The position numbers were made by a program, and so were the translations under genes. A stretch of DNA of 64,000 bases from Symsagittifera roscoffensis (taxonomy: Eukaryota; Xenacoelomorpha; Acoela; Convolutidae): the NCBI RefSeq assembly GCF_963678635.1, contig NC_087068.1, positions 14,514,027-14,578,026 on the forward strand. The letters run 5' to 3'. Shown in pieces: positions 42,976 through 54,900 of this stretch. Numbering within the stretch: the stretch's first letter is position 1; each line of letters opens with the position of its first letter. Below the pieces are notes generated by a model. It saw only the letters and a program-made list of their open reading frames with translations. It was not told the DNA's origin and did no database searches.

Positions 42976-43112
42976 ATTATTAGTTGTTCAAGTTGTTTGG
43001 TTTTTGCTTCAGTTTCTATGCCTTCGGTGTATTGCGCGTAGCGCCTATGTTTTAAATTGTGGTTTTATCGTAATTTTGCCCTGTTTGCTAGCTTGCAATG
43101 CCGTTTCTTTGT

Positions 43113-43150
43113 GGTATCGCAAATGGTGCGAAGCTCTGCATTGCTTTTGT
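43113..43150 (+). repeat. TATCGCAA-hairpin repeat, intergenic copy
   Basis: GGTATCGCAAATGGTGCGAA followed by GCTCTGCATTGC. Same family and orientation as 27291 and 36383. Confidence 0.6.
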
Positions 43151-43963
43151 GTCATATTTTATGTTCATGTTTCAAATACAGGAACTTTTTGTATCAAAGC
43201 AGGTATCGTACCATGGATCGAATCCATTTAGCCCATGCGATCATCTTTCAAAATGGATTGTACTTGTTGTGGAAGATACTCGAATTCTGGTATATATTCA
43301 GATACAGTGCTGATTTTAATTATCCGGACAAAGCGAATAAAAAGCGAAACTTAAAACGCGTTATTCTCCAATTTATTTGACTTTATTCAAAAACTAAAGA
43401 TGACAAAACTTGCGAAGAATTTTTACAGAAATTGTATGCTTCAATTTATTTTGCGTCATTCGGGCCCAAAATTTTACGCCGAAACCGATAATTTGATTTT
43501 TTTTTCTAGTTTTGATAAATTCAACCAAAACTACCTGTTTACACCAGCGTCAGCTTAGTGTATTATTAAGAACCTTTTTTTCTAACCTAATTCGCAAATA
43601 TTGGCGCCACTTTTGGAGCAACTTAACAGCTTTTGGATAGCATGTGCTTTGACATTCGAATAGTATTAAGTTTGCACAGTTGATGTATTTTTAATTCGTC
43701 AAATGAACCGAAAGAAGCTATTTGTTTTCTACAACATGACAGTAATAACAACTCGATTTCAGAATTTTTATAACTCAAAATATCTAGCAATTTTTTGAAA
43801 TGCATAATTTATACATAATGTGGCTTTATGCTTTGCGATTTGTTACATTCAAAGTTAGTGCGGATGCCTTCAGTTTTTTTTTTTAAAATTATTACTTGCA
43901 AAATTGTGTCTATTTGTAGTTGTTGCCAGCTGCTTTTTTCGTGACTAGTGTTTGTCGATGGTT

Positions 43964-44050
43964 AAGCGTGCGTGGCTAAGTGGTTAGAGCGTGAGACTCA
44001 AAATCTCTTGATGCAATAGGTCGCAGATCGAATCCTAGACCTTGCCGAAG
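43964..44050 (+). repeat. tRNA-Leu-like sequence, probably SINE or pseudogene
   Basis: A-box-like GTGGCTAAGTGG, an anticodon stem-loop with loop CTCAAAA (CAA in the anticodon position) and a B-box-like ATCGAATCC are in tRNA order with room for a long variable arm. The T stem and acceptor stem do not pair well, so a working tRNA is doubtful. Confidence 0.4.
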
Positions 44051-44594
44051 TTTTGCTAATTCGAAGTTTATTTCTATTTTTGTTGCATTTTCTAGAGCTG
44101 CTTTTTGTCGTGTTCTCGCTAGTCTTTTATGTATCTCAACAAATTTGAAGAAGGGTATGAAATTTTCATTTTGTATAAAAAAAAAATATTTTTGTTTGAT
44201 AACCAAAAGTTTTTTTTACTATTTACCATTTAAAAAAATAATCTTGAAATGTTTTTCAGAGATCGAATTTGTGTTGTTGGGTTACATGAGAGGCTCGCCC
44301 TGATATAGTTTTGTCAGCAATTGAACAATAAGTTTCGACGTAATTTTTGAGTCACTAAAAAGCAAAAATGATCGTTTTGGGGAAAACATCCAAAATCAAT
44401 TGCACCATATTAATTCAGCTTAAATTCGAAGCAAATTTTGTCTTCGTCATTTTTCTAAAATCAACTCAATTTGAGAAAAATTTGTTTGAAATTCCAAGTT
44501 TCATTAGTTTTGTCCGGATCATTTAAAGCAGAACTCTATCTTTGCCATTCAATATGTTCAATCGTATCATTTCGTTTTCACTGGGACTCAGCGA

Positions 44595-44614
44595 AGTAAT
44601 TTTTTTAGACAGTC
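44595..44614 (+). promoter_or_regulatory. Splice-acceptor-like site at the archease start
   Basis: TAATTTTTTTAG ends at 44608, six bases before the ATG at 44615. Three other genes in the window have the same arrangement. It may be a trans-splice site or the end of a 5' UTR intron. Confidence 0.5.
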
Positions 44615-47600
44615 ATGAGTAGTGAGGAAAATGAGAACGCCTGTCGGCCTAATGGTATGTCGGCTTGTGGAGACAGCGAAAATGCAAATGTGATCAAATT
44701 CGAGATGGGACAGAGTGTTGAAATGCCCACTATGATGAGTCATCAAGAGGGAACTAGTGGATCTGCCGATAGACCTAGTGTAGGATATGAGTATGTCGAC
44801 CACACTGCAGATATACAGTTGCATGCTTGGGCACCATCCTTACAAGGTAGTTTATGAATTCCATTCAGTCATATGCAATTGGTACGTTTTGTCATCTCGG
44901 TATAATTATTTCAAAAGAAAGTAATTTGAAAAGTCTGGTTTTAGTTTAAGATAATAGGCATCTTTGCAGAAAAAAATGAATGTGAACATAACCTAGACCT
45001 AATCTTTTTTGATACAGGCCGAATATTTCTGGATGCCAAATATCGGTGTGCTCTATAAATTTTTTGGTCAAAATGATCACATTAAAGAAATAATATAAGA
45101 ATTTGAAAAAGTCAAAAGTAATCATTGTCTGTTCAGATGCATTTGTGCAATGCGCGTATGCGATGTTTGCGTACATGGCAGAAATGGACACAGTTGACAT
45201 TGTCTCAACTGTAGACTTGGAAGCAGAAGGCACTTTAGGCGAAGACGACGAAATTGGATCCCTACTCTACCACTTTTTAGATGAACTGCTCTTCCACTTT
45301 TCCGGTATTATTTCTTTCTTTTTTTTCGATCTACTTTCACAGTTAGCCTTCGGAAATAAAGGATTTCACTTCATTCCGTTTTGCGTTTGTTGCTCGTTTC
45401 TTTGTTTCCTAAGTTTTGCTGTCTGTTTTTATTTTCTTGTCAATTCTAGAATTTCTTTTCATAAATCTCTTTATGAGATTGTTTTGATATCGGGTAAGTT
45501 AGCAAGGAAATTGGGGTAAAATATGAGGATAGAAATGTAGTCGAAAAAGGACATAATCTTTTATGGTTAATTAGTTTAGTATTTTCAATTGAATTTTTTG
45601 AATATTTTAGTTGAATTGTCTGAAAAAGCAGTAAGTCAAAGCTGCTCACAAATATAGAATATGCTAGGTTTTAATTGGACGTCAACAGCGTTTCTCAATC
45701 AAGAGCAAAACAGCTGGTGTTTTGGTTACTTTCCTTTTGCGCACAAGGTATTATAATGAGCATAGGGGTTATTTCTGGGTGTTTAGATAATGACGAAAAA
45801 CAGGTACAAATGTGATTTCAGCCGAGTATTTTATCCCAAAGACAATTGAAATCAAAGAATTCGACAGGGAGAACTTAAAGATGAAGTTCACAATTGCAGG
45901 AGAGGATTTTGACTTGGCAAAACACCCACAGGTAAGCTAGCAAGGCTAGTCAATAACACATTGCTTTACTTTTAGGTTTAAATGAAACAGCGAAGAAAAT
46001 ATTTGCATCCGTTGATGCAAAAACCAATTGATTAATACTAATTTTAATGATTTCAAATTTTTGATAATGCAGAAAGTTTAGTTATCACAATAGCGGAGCT
46101 CTCATAAGGCGGTAAATTGTGATTTACTAGGCATTAAATGAAAATGGCCCGTGTTAAGAGTCTTTCAAACGCCACCTGGCATGGGCCCATGTCATGGACG
46201 TTTGGAAACGGAGCATACGGCCTACTGGCGTTCTCTGGGGCTTCATATCAGGAGCGTATCTAAGGTTTTCTTGAGGGGGGTGACTTTTTTTAAATTCGAT
46301 CAAGTTGGTTTTTGTCCGTTCTGAGCTCTTCCAAATCACTATAAAGACCCTTTTTTGACAAAATTTTCTGCGCCGCAAGCGAATTTATGAATAAACAGGC
46401 CAAACCAGGTTATTTTAAGCCCTTTTTAGAAAGTTTTGACTAAAAATTTGTGTTTTTTCGGCGTGCGTTCACCCTCAAAGTTAGTGTATATACGTAGCTC
46501 AAAAATGAATATCTTAAAATAGTAGCAAAGCGTGGGTATGCGGTCGAAAGTTAGAAGGGGGAGTCGTCCGCCCACCCTAAATTTGCTCCTGCTTGATATA
46601 ATTTGTAAATCAGCCAAGCCTTCTGATTAAGAGTCAATGAACGTAACGAAGACTCTTACATAGGTTATTATGATTTTTTTTGTATTTTTTTTCAGCAAAA
46701 AATCCTAAAAATTGCTTACGCTCAAATTTGATCTTTTGCGGTTTAAGTTATGATTTTTTAAATTTCAGTTCTTTTCATTTGTTTAAAGGAAGGCGAACTT
46801 CACCATTGAACAGCAAAAGTGCAAAAATCACGAAATGCCTGATCAATCAACTTCAACAGTGGATTTCATTTTTCAGATTTCTCAACGAAAAAAAATTACC
46901 CATTGGTCCAGTTTTTTTGAGTTAGTTTTATCTAAAACGTATCGATAAAAACTTGTTCTTGAAAAACAAAGAGTTAAGGCCATAGATTTTTTCACGGAGT
47001 TTCAAAAGTTGGATTTATTTTCCAAAAACAAGTGAGTATATTTTTATACTCTTTTTCAACTGTCTTGGCTATGTTTTTCAGTTAGTCTGAAAAAAATTGT
47101 TGATTATTTTTTCGATTCCGCGTTCAGTTTAATTATCTGAACAAAGACTTCAAGTTTAAACGCAACGTGTCTCTGAATGCAGCAAATTGTACAAATTAAC
47201 TTATCCAAAATCCAAGAAATTTATTTGAAATCAATACTAAACTGTTCATTTAATATTGTAATATTGTAAATTTTAATAATGCATGTCTGCAATTTAGAGG
47301 CCCATTTCATTCGTAATTTGCTTTTCATGTGGGCTGTTAATGTACCAACTTCGATTTGGTATAATTGCAATTATTTATTTTTTCTAATCATTTAGCCCGA
47401 AGGGTTTCAGCTTATTTCATTTTAGCTTATAGGCCTCCTACTGCGTCGTTTAATGAGCGTGAAAAGTTAATGATTTATGTATTTTTTGAGGGAATACTTA
47501 GTTTTTTTTCGAATTTTCATGTTTTTATGAAAACAGTTTTTTCCACTCAACGGGTTTCTTGTGATGTATTGTCGGCTTTGTTATCGCTTCTTTAGTTTTC

Positions 47601-48361
47601 TCTTTATATTAATCACTAATGCTGTATGTAAGGGTGTTGCTATTGGGTAGGTACTAGACCTTTTCCCGTAAATAATTTAGTTCGCAGGATAACTGAAATT
47701 GGTGGTCATCTCTTTCCATTTGTACTTTCCTAAACTAACACGAACTTTCCATCTGTTTTTTCGACTTATTTTGAGCATGCCTGCATTTTGAAATGCCTGT
47801 CCTACTGAAAATCTATTTTTGTATGTTGGTTGTAATTTACTAACTCCGATTTCAGTATAAGTTTTAAAAATTTACTTCGGCTTAAAAGTTTTCGGCTGAT
47901 AATATAGATGCCTCTTTTTGCGTCTGCGTCGTTTTAGTAAGTAAAAAAAGTTTTATCTAACTGCTTTGAGAGGGACTAATCTTAATCTAATTTTATAAGT
48001 TATTTAATAAAAACAGCTATTTTTTGGAACTATGTATTCGTTTCAAGATTTTTCTGTTTTACTACATGCAAATTTTCTTCAACGAAATGGAGCAAGCGTT
48101 GGCTACTTGCCATTGCTTTGTTACGAACTGTCGCTTGTTACAAAATGTTGCCCTGCTAGTTACCCCACACTATAGTTTCTTCCCTCACTCTGTGGGAGCA
48201 ATAGTGGTCTTGTTACCGGTGCGCATTGATTATACGGTGATATATTTTTTTCAACAAACATTTTTTTTCAGGGCACTGAAGTGAAGGCTATAACTTACTC
48301 CAACCTACAAGTGCATGAGAACACTGGTATGTGTGATGTGTTTGTCATCGTCGACATATGA
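44615..48361 (+). CDS. ZBTB8OS: Archease (tRNA-ligase cofactor), four exons
   Basis: Exons are 44615-44846, 45137-45304, 45822-45931 and 48272-48361. All introns are GT-AG, phases match, and the total is 600 nt, or 199 aa. Archease enables guanylylation and turnover of the RtcB RNA ligase, which joins tRNA halves and the XBP1 mRNA. Core landmarks: YEYVDHTADIQLHAWAPSLQ (residues 58-77), AFVQCAYAMFAYMAEMDTVD, SLLYHFLDELLFHFS, EYFIPKTIEIKEFD, DFDLAKHPQGTEVKAITYSN, and the invariant end VFVIVDI just before TGA. Conserved Asp residues of the metal site, near the N-terminal HTAD and the C-terminal VDI, are kept. A 57-residue acidic N-terminal extension is longer than in the human protein (167 aa). 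Intron 3 (2.3 kb) holds a hAT MITE and a type B repeat. RABGGTA follows 600 bp downstream on the same strand. Confidence 0.95.
46249..46591 (-). mobile_element. hAT-type MITE in archease intron 3
   Basis: Flanked by CTTCATAT (46241-46248) and CTTGATAT (46592-46599), a 7/8 match as target duplication. Ends are CAGGAGCGTATCTAAGG and the reverse complement of CCCTAAATTTGCTCCTG. The 343-bp body is homologous to the element at 35743-36141 in the opposite orientation. Confidence 0.8.
46625..47700 (+). repeat. Long dispersed repeat (type B), copy 2
   Basis: Starts 'TTAAGAGTCAATGAACGTAA', carries 'AAGGAAGGCGAACTTCACCA' and 'TCAACTGTCTTGGCTATG', and ends near 'GGTACTAGACCTTTTCCCGT' at about 47650. 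Same order as 40500-41210 but with extra internal sequence. Confidence 0.7.
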
Positions 48362-48647
48362 CAGTCAAGGTTTTGTGATGAGAGAACATTCAAGTGTCCG
48401 TCTTATTGCGAGCGGACTTTGTATCACGGGCTTTTCTGTCCACGGAAGAGATGAGACGTCATTCTGTACGAGGAAGTAGAAGAAGGAAAGTTATATAAAT
48501 AATCAAGAATCCGTCGAATCATGGCCATCAATTAATGCCCATCATGGCCATCAACTTATAAATTAGAAACATTTGTGCTTTGAAACTAAAAAATAGTGCC
48601 TGATATTGCACATTGAAATGCAATTAGAACTTTATAAACTAACTTGA

Positions 48648-48653
48648 AATAAA
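48648..48653 (+). terminator. Probable archease polyadenylation signal
   Basis: AATAAA, 287 bp after the archease stop and about 300 bp before the acceptor-like site of RABGGTA. Confidence 0.5.
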
Positions 48654-48939
48654 AAGCAACCAGCTATTGAAGTGTTAGAAAGTTCTGCTGTTTGCGGGTG
48701 TTTTCAGGGCTTTCTTGTACCTCAACTATTCTAATGCCAGAAATGATCGAATGGTGGACCAAATATAAGCTATGCAGTTTTTCCGGATCACTTTTTTCCA
48801 GATTTTATTTAGTTTTCCCGGTAAAAAAAAACAGACTACATGTAGTTTCGCTCAGACTAATTAATGGAAAAATTTTGTTGTCGGAACTTCGTTATGCGAG
48901 ACAAATTACTGCTTATGGTGGCATCAACATTTGTGAAGG

Positions 48940-48959
48940 AGGCTGTTTCATTTTCAGGT
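48940..48959 (+). promoter_or_regulatory. Splice-acceptor-like site at the RABGGTA start
   Basis: TGTTTCATTTTCAG ends at 48957, with only GT between it and the ATG at 48960. Either a trans-splice site or the end of a 5' UTR intron. The same frame is open upstream, but without resemblance to the family. Confidence 0.55.
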
Positions 48960-51900
48960 ATGCATGGTCGGCTGAAGGTGAAAACAGATGCGCAAAAAGA
49001 AGCAGAACGGAAGAAAGAAGAACATGAAAAGCTCCTGAAATATCAAGCAGCGAGAGACTTAGTGTTCAAGCTCAGGCCGACCTTGGACGACCAACTACAC
49101 AACGTCACAACTCAATTGCTGATTTTCAACTGCGAATGTAATACGTTTTGGAATATACGAAAGGAATATGTACTGAAAAAGCTTGAAGAGTATGAGATTA
49201 AACAGGAAACAAATAGCAAATTAGAATTTAAAAAGGAGAGTGGTAAACAAACAGAAGCAAAAACGGATGAAAAAAATGAAGTTGTTGAAACTGACTCGAA
49301 ACAAGAACTTTCCACGGCCAAAAGTGTAAAACAAGATGGCGAAAAGGTTGACGATGAGTCTTCACTTCGCACTTTTTTGGACCAAGAGTTGGTTTTCACT
49401 GTGCAGTGTCTGAAAAAGAACCCTAAAGCGTACGCAGTTTGGCTGTACAGGGAGTTTATTATGAATCATGATGGGAAGGCAGATTGGGAGAATGAGCTGC
49501 GTCTGTGTGATGAGTTCCTGAAGGCGGATGAGAGGAATTTTCACTGTTGGGATTACAGAAGGGTAGTGTTGCCACACATTACAGGAAGAAGCAAGGTTTG
49601 AATTTGCATAAATAAAATGATAACATCAATATTGCCGTTGAATTTTGTATTACCGAGAATACGAATTTATTGTTGATTTTTCGGTTAAATTCATCCTACG
49701 GAGATTAGCGAGCACATCATATGAAGATTTTTTTAAACAGAGTTACAATGTTTATTAGGTGTCGTAATTGAAGGATCGGTATTTTTTCGATAATTAGCTC
49801 TTTTTTGGTTCTATCGTGAAATGGCGACAGCTCAAATTTTTTTGCTTTGTTATAATAGATATAAATACAAAAGATAAAACACGGAGACCCGGTTACTTTA
49901 CAAGTACTTTACTACACAGAATGGTCCGACCATAGTCTAAAAAATACAAAAAAGTAGTTTTTCTTTTCAATTAGTGTCGTTTTTTCTGCGTGTTGTGATA
50001 AACCGATCTGAACGAAAAACTGGATTTAGGGAATATTAGAAAGTCATAGTAAAAAGGCAAATTGAACTAATTTATTGTAGAAAATTGACTAAAAAATATC
50101 AAACAAAATTGAAACAAATAATTTTTTAAATTCCCAAATGGCGCTACAAAAAATTTCAGAATCAACTTTACTTGAAAAAAAATTTTTTCATGGCCTAAAT
50201 TAAGCAAAGATAAGCTACTTTAAGCCTGCTCGCTCGCACAATTCGCTTGAATTTAGACTAAAATGGTTAACCGTTAACCTGTTTTTCTCGACCCTGGTTC
50301 AACTTTTTGGAATTTTTAAAATGTCGTTCGAATCACGACTGAAAGTGATATTATATGATATACTCGACTCATTCCCATTTTTGTGGTACCTGATTTCGCG
50401 TGGAAAGCAAAAAGAAAAAGAAAAAAGTAAAACACCCCAATACATTTTTCTAATGGTCGGAACAATAAAAATCTGATAAAAAGATTCAAATTCCAGTCTC
50501 AAAAATTGTTTTTGAGAAGATTTTATGATGGTCTAGGATGTTCGCATAGTTTGATCTTCCGCCGATAAGCAACGGTATTGCGATAGGTTACCAAACATTT
50601 TTCCCGTAAATAATTTTGTTCAGGACTCTTTCATCTACTTGCTTTATTATAAATTCAATTTTAAAAAATAAATCGGCCCATCTTGCTTAGAGGTAACACA
50701 CCTGCTTGAGACGGCAAAGGTTTTAATGGTTGGAATGCAGTCGAGACCGGTTTTTTGCAAACTAGTTTCTGTGCTTTTCCGGACTATCGTTCGTCTGTTT
50801 ATTTTGTCGTTCGTCTGTTTATTTTGTCGACTTGATTCCCGTAGCCCATTTTTTCCCCAAAATTCAGCTTTCTTCCAATTTACTGTAACACTCAGGCTTG
50901 AGACGATAGAGCCCGGGAGTTCCAATCCAGTCTGGACCTGTTTTTTTTGCAAATTGAAAGTTTTCGGCTTTTTTTTTTATTTAGGTGTCTCTGCTTATTT
51001 TTACCGGTTTAGTTCTCTCAGAAACGACTTTTTGAAAGTTCGGCTTTTTTCTAGCTTTCCGAAAGTCCTTTGAAGAGTTTTTAATGGTGTAGGTAATTTT
51101 GTTCAGGGTGTTTTTGGCTTTTGCATCTTCATTGTTTATAATGACAAAAACGATTTTTTGAAAGTTATTTTTTTTAATTTTTGTTTCTTTTCATTTGATT
51201 GTAGTTATAGTCATTCACTTTTGTATCGCAAGTTGTGCGAAGCTCAGTTTTGCCTCTATGTGAAAAAGTTTGACCTGTTTAGGAGTTGGAGCTGCAGTTT
51301 ACCACCTCCAAAATAGAGGACAACTTCTCCAATTTCTCATCTTGGCACTACCGCACAAAGTTGTTGTGTGGAAACGAACGTAAGATGCTTACATTGTTAA
51401 TTATTTTAATATAACTATTTTATATAATATTTTGCATCTTTTTATTGTTTCTATTGGTTCATTTGTGAAGTCGAATTTGATTGAGGTCATTAAGAGTCTT
51501 GAACGTAGTAAATACTTTGATATTGCCGATTTTTTTTAGGAATAAGTCTAAAATTTGTGTACGCTCAAATTTGATTTCTCGCGGCTTTAAGTTCAGTCCA
51601 TATCGTTTTTTTCAAAGGAAGGCAAACTCTACAAGTGAACAGCAAAAATGACTTTTGTCACGAAAAACGTGTCGACTTCTAGTTCTGATAGTGGATTTTA
51701 ATTTTCAGATTTCACAGCGGAATAATAATTTTACTTTTTGATCCAGTTTATTTGAATTGGCTTAGTGTAATCAGAAAAGTTTTTAGCATAACTTTTTCTT
51801 GTTCATGACTCTTTTTTCAACTCTCTGTTGGCTGTTTTTGTTTCAGAAATTTTTTTGTTAAATTTAGTTCTTCTGACACAAGTTAGCTTTCGAGAACTTT

Positions 51901-54900
51901 GCTGATACTTATATTAAGAGTAAATTTAGTTCCTTAATGGTTTTTACTTAAGTCTGTTCACTTGAAGAAAGTTTTTGTGATTTGTGACGCATCGCGTAAA
52001 ACAGAATTTTGACGAGATCTTGATTTAAAAAATTGTTTTGGATTACTCTGACGTTGCAAGTTCGCTTTGTAAAATTTTGTTGTCTCTTTGTCAAGTGATC
52101 CAACATTATATTGATCTTTTGCGTGTCCGTGCCAAGCTTTTTGAAGTTTCTCCGATAAGTATATAAGTTAAGTTGCCTTTTTAAAAACTTTTGCCTGTTA
52201 TTTTTATCTTGGTTTTTCTTTGTTCTTACTTTTTATCTCATTTTCTGTAGCTGACTTTGTGTTTTTTTGCAGCTTTCGAACTATTTTTATTTGCAACACC
52301 AAGGCAAATTCTATGATGCTGTGGTATTCCTTTAAAACAGCTTAGTTTTGTCAGCGAAGTTCATAAAAACAATCTCATAACTGACTTCGCAATTTCGCTA
52401 GTTTTTGTTCCGATCTTTTAAAATGGGTAGAAATCTGTTTTTGGATTTAAAAATTTTTTAATTTTTTTTTTTCACGTAAAATCAGGTACCACAAATAATC
52501 ATCGGAATGAGTCGAGTGATATATGATATTTAAGTTCTTTCAGTCGTAATTTGAACGACATAAAATTGTTTAAAAAGTAGTCTCAGTGTCAAGATAACCT
52601 GTTTTCAAATTTTTGATTTTTTTTGCTTTATTCGAGCGAATAAAGCGAGCAAACAGGCTCATTTTGTTTTCCACGCAAAAGCGGGTTCCATAAATTTGCA
52701 CATGAATGGATTTAGTCATATATCATGTTAAAGCATTTTCATTCGTGATTCGAACGATCTTAAAAATTGTTTTGAATTGCTATTTGACATTGCAATATCT
52801 CTTTGTAAAATGTTGTTTTTTCCAAGTGCTCCTACTGTATATTGACGCTTTGCGTGTCATTGCTTGGCAATTTTAATTATTTTTGCTAAATATTAAAGTA
52901 GAGTTGCTTTTTTCGCTTATGCCTTTTTTTTTTTAGTTTTTGCTTTCCATGGCATTTTGCTGCGGCTGGCACTGTCTTTTTGTGGGGATTTTTAACTTTT
53001 TTCCTACGCTTAGGCGGAGTTCGTAAAAAACTGTGACTGAATTAGCATTTTAGCGAGATTTTGCTCCGATCTTTAAATATGGTAACTTATGAAATTCTAT
53101 TCTTTTTGCTTTGTCTTCGACTTTTGCTTTGTATTCGACTTTGTTTGTAGTTTTTTTTCGCTGGAAATCAGGTACCACAATTAATCAGCGGAATGAGTCA
53201 AGTGATATACGATACTAAAGTTTTTTTCAGTCCTTAATTCACAACGTTATCTGTGTCGAAAAAGTGATTTGAAAATTTTTATTTTTGTTCTAATTTCGAG
53301 GGAAGTGAACGAGCAGGCCTTTTTTTCAACGCAAAACCAGGTGCCTCAAATAATCATCGGAATGGGTCGTGATTGAACCGACATGATAAAAAGTTTTCCA
53401 TAAGTTGTCTCAGTATCGAGAAAAACAGGTTGGAAAGTTATGATTTTTGGTATGACTTTCGAGCGTATAATGTTGTATTTTTGGTTCATTTTCGAGCGAG
53501 TAGACTTGTTAAAAAAGGACAAGCCGCGAATATTTTTTTAATCTGCGAAGGTGTAGTTTTAATCCATTAAAATAGTTTCTGAATTTTTTAAAGCGCCATC
53601 TTGGGACTAAACACTTCAAAAATTCGAAACATTTCTGCAAAAATTGTTTTTTTTTTGTTTTTCTAAAGTTTTTTTGACAAAAACTGTTTGTAGAATTTGC
53701 CTATTTGATATTACTGTCGACTTTGCCTCAGTGCGAGGCTTTTCTCTCAACATTACATTCTTTTTTCAAGAATTTGGTTGGAACATACTGTGCTAATTGC
53801 ACGGCAACCGGAGATTCTACTTGTTCTGACCATTTAAAATGGGGAGAAGTTTTGATTTCGTGCGTTTACTATTTCCTCGCTTAATCACGTAGCACAAATC
53901 ATAATCAGAGTGGGTCAAGTGGTATGTATTATTTAAGCCTTTTCAGTAATGATTTGAACGACATAAATTTCAGCCATAGATATTGAACGACATAGATATT
54001 TTTTAAATGCAACTCAGTGTCGAAAACGGGTTTGAAGGTGTTGATTTTTTGTCCAGTTACGAGCGAGCAGACTTGTAGTTGGCTTATAATTTAACTAATA
54101 AAGCTAGCTATGGCTCAGTTTTTTTCAAGTCAAATTATTTATCGATAAACTTTCTAGCGCCTTCTTGGGAATAAAAATTGTATGGATTTTTTGTGGAAAA
54201 CTGTTGTCAAATGTACTTAATAAACTTTTACAGGCGCATTTACTGGTTCTCACGCTTATCACCCCGCGTTTTTAACCCCTTTTTCTTAACCCCTTCTCAT
54301 AAAACCCAGATTTAGATAACCCCACTACAATTTATTCCCTTTTTAATACCAATTGTTCGAATCAAAGTGGAAGTTACTTGACAGGAATTCGGAACCACAA
54401 CGTCGGTAACAGTCAAAGCTTCAATTCCAAAAAATGTTGTAAAACAAAACGAAATAACAGGCACGCTGACAAATGCGGTTTAGATTGGAACGGAAATGAT
54501 CTTGTCGATAGTCTAGATTTTGATATGAACTTGAAAACTAATCCGGCCGGCTTTATCCAAAATAGAAACCGAAAATGATCAGATTGATCTTTACCCTTGC
54601 AATCGGGTACTAGACTTTTTTCCCGTAAACAGGATCATCACGTCTAGAGGATCCATTCTAGAGAATTTTTCATCTGACATGCTCAATTTTTGAAAATTAA
54701 AATCGAAGTACTACCATTTAGCCATTAATTAGTTCCAGCCTGTCAGGTTGCTGGTTTTTGTTCTAGTTCCTGTTGGTTCAATTTTCGTTTTTAAACGCCT
54801 TTTTTCAAATCTTGTTGGGTTTTAATGGTTTGTTTTTGAAAGCATGGGTTTTGTTCCATCGTAAACGCTTTTTTTACTATAACTGAAACTTTGCAACTTT

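Noticed and set aside
42860-43380. Overlapping 123- and 107-codon frames after the satellite array
   Set aside because: They begin within the satellite or run through dispersed repeats, overlap in different frames, and resemble no family.
43964-44050. Functional tRNA-Leu(CAA)
   Set aside because: Anticodon loop and box-like motifs are present, but the acceptor and T stems do not pair, so I kept it only as tRNA-like.
48692-48959. Upstream extension of the RABGGTA frame
   Set aside because: The frame is open before ATG 48960, but the conserved N-terminus starts at MHGRLKVK and a strong acceptor lies just before it.
54378-54578. 66-codon Asn/Lys-rich frame in RABGGTA intron 2
   Set aside because: No homology, low complexity, and flanked by repeat pieces.
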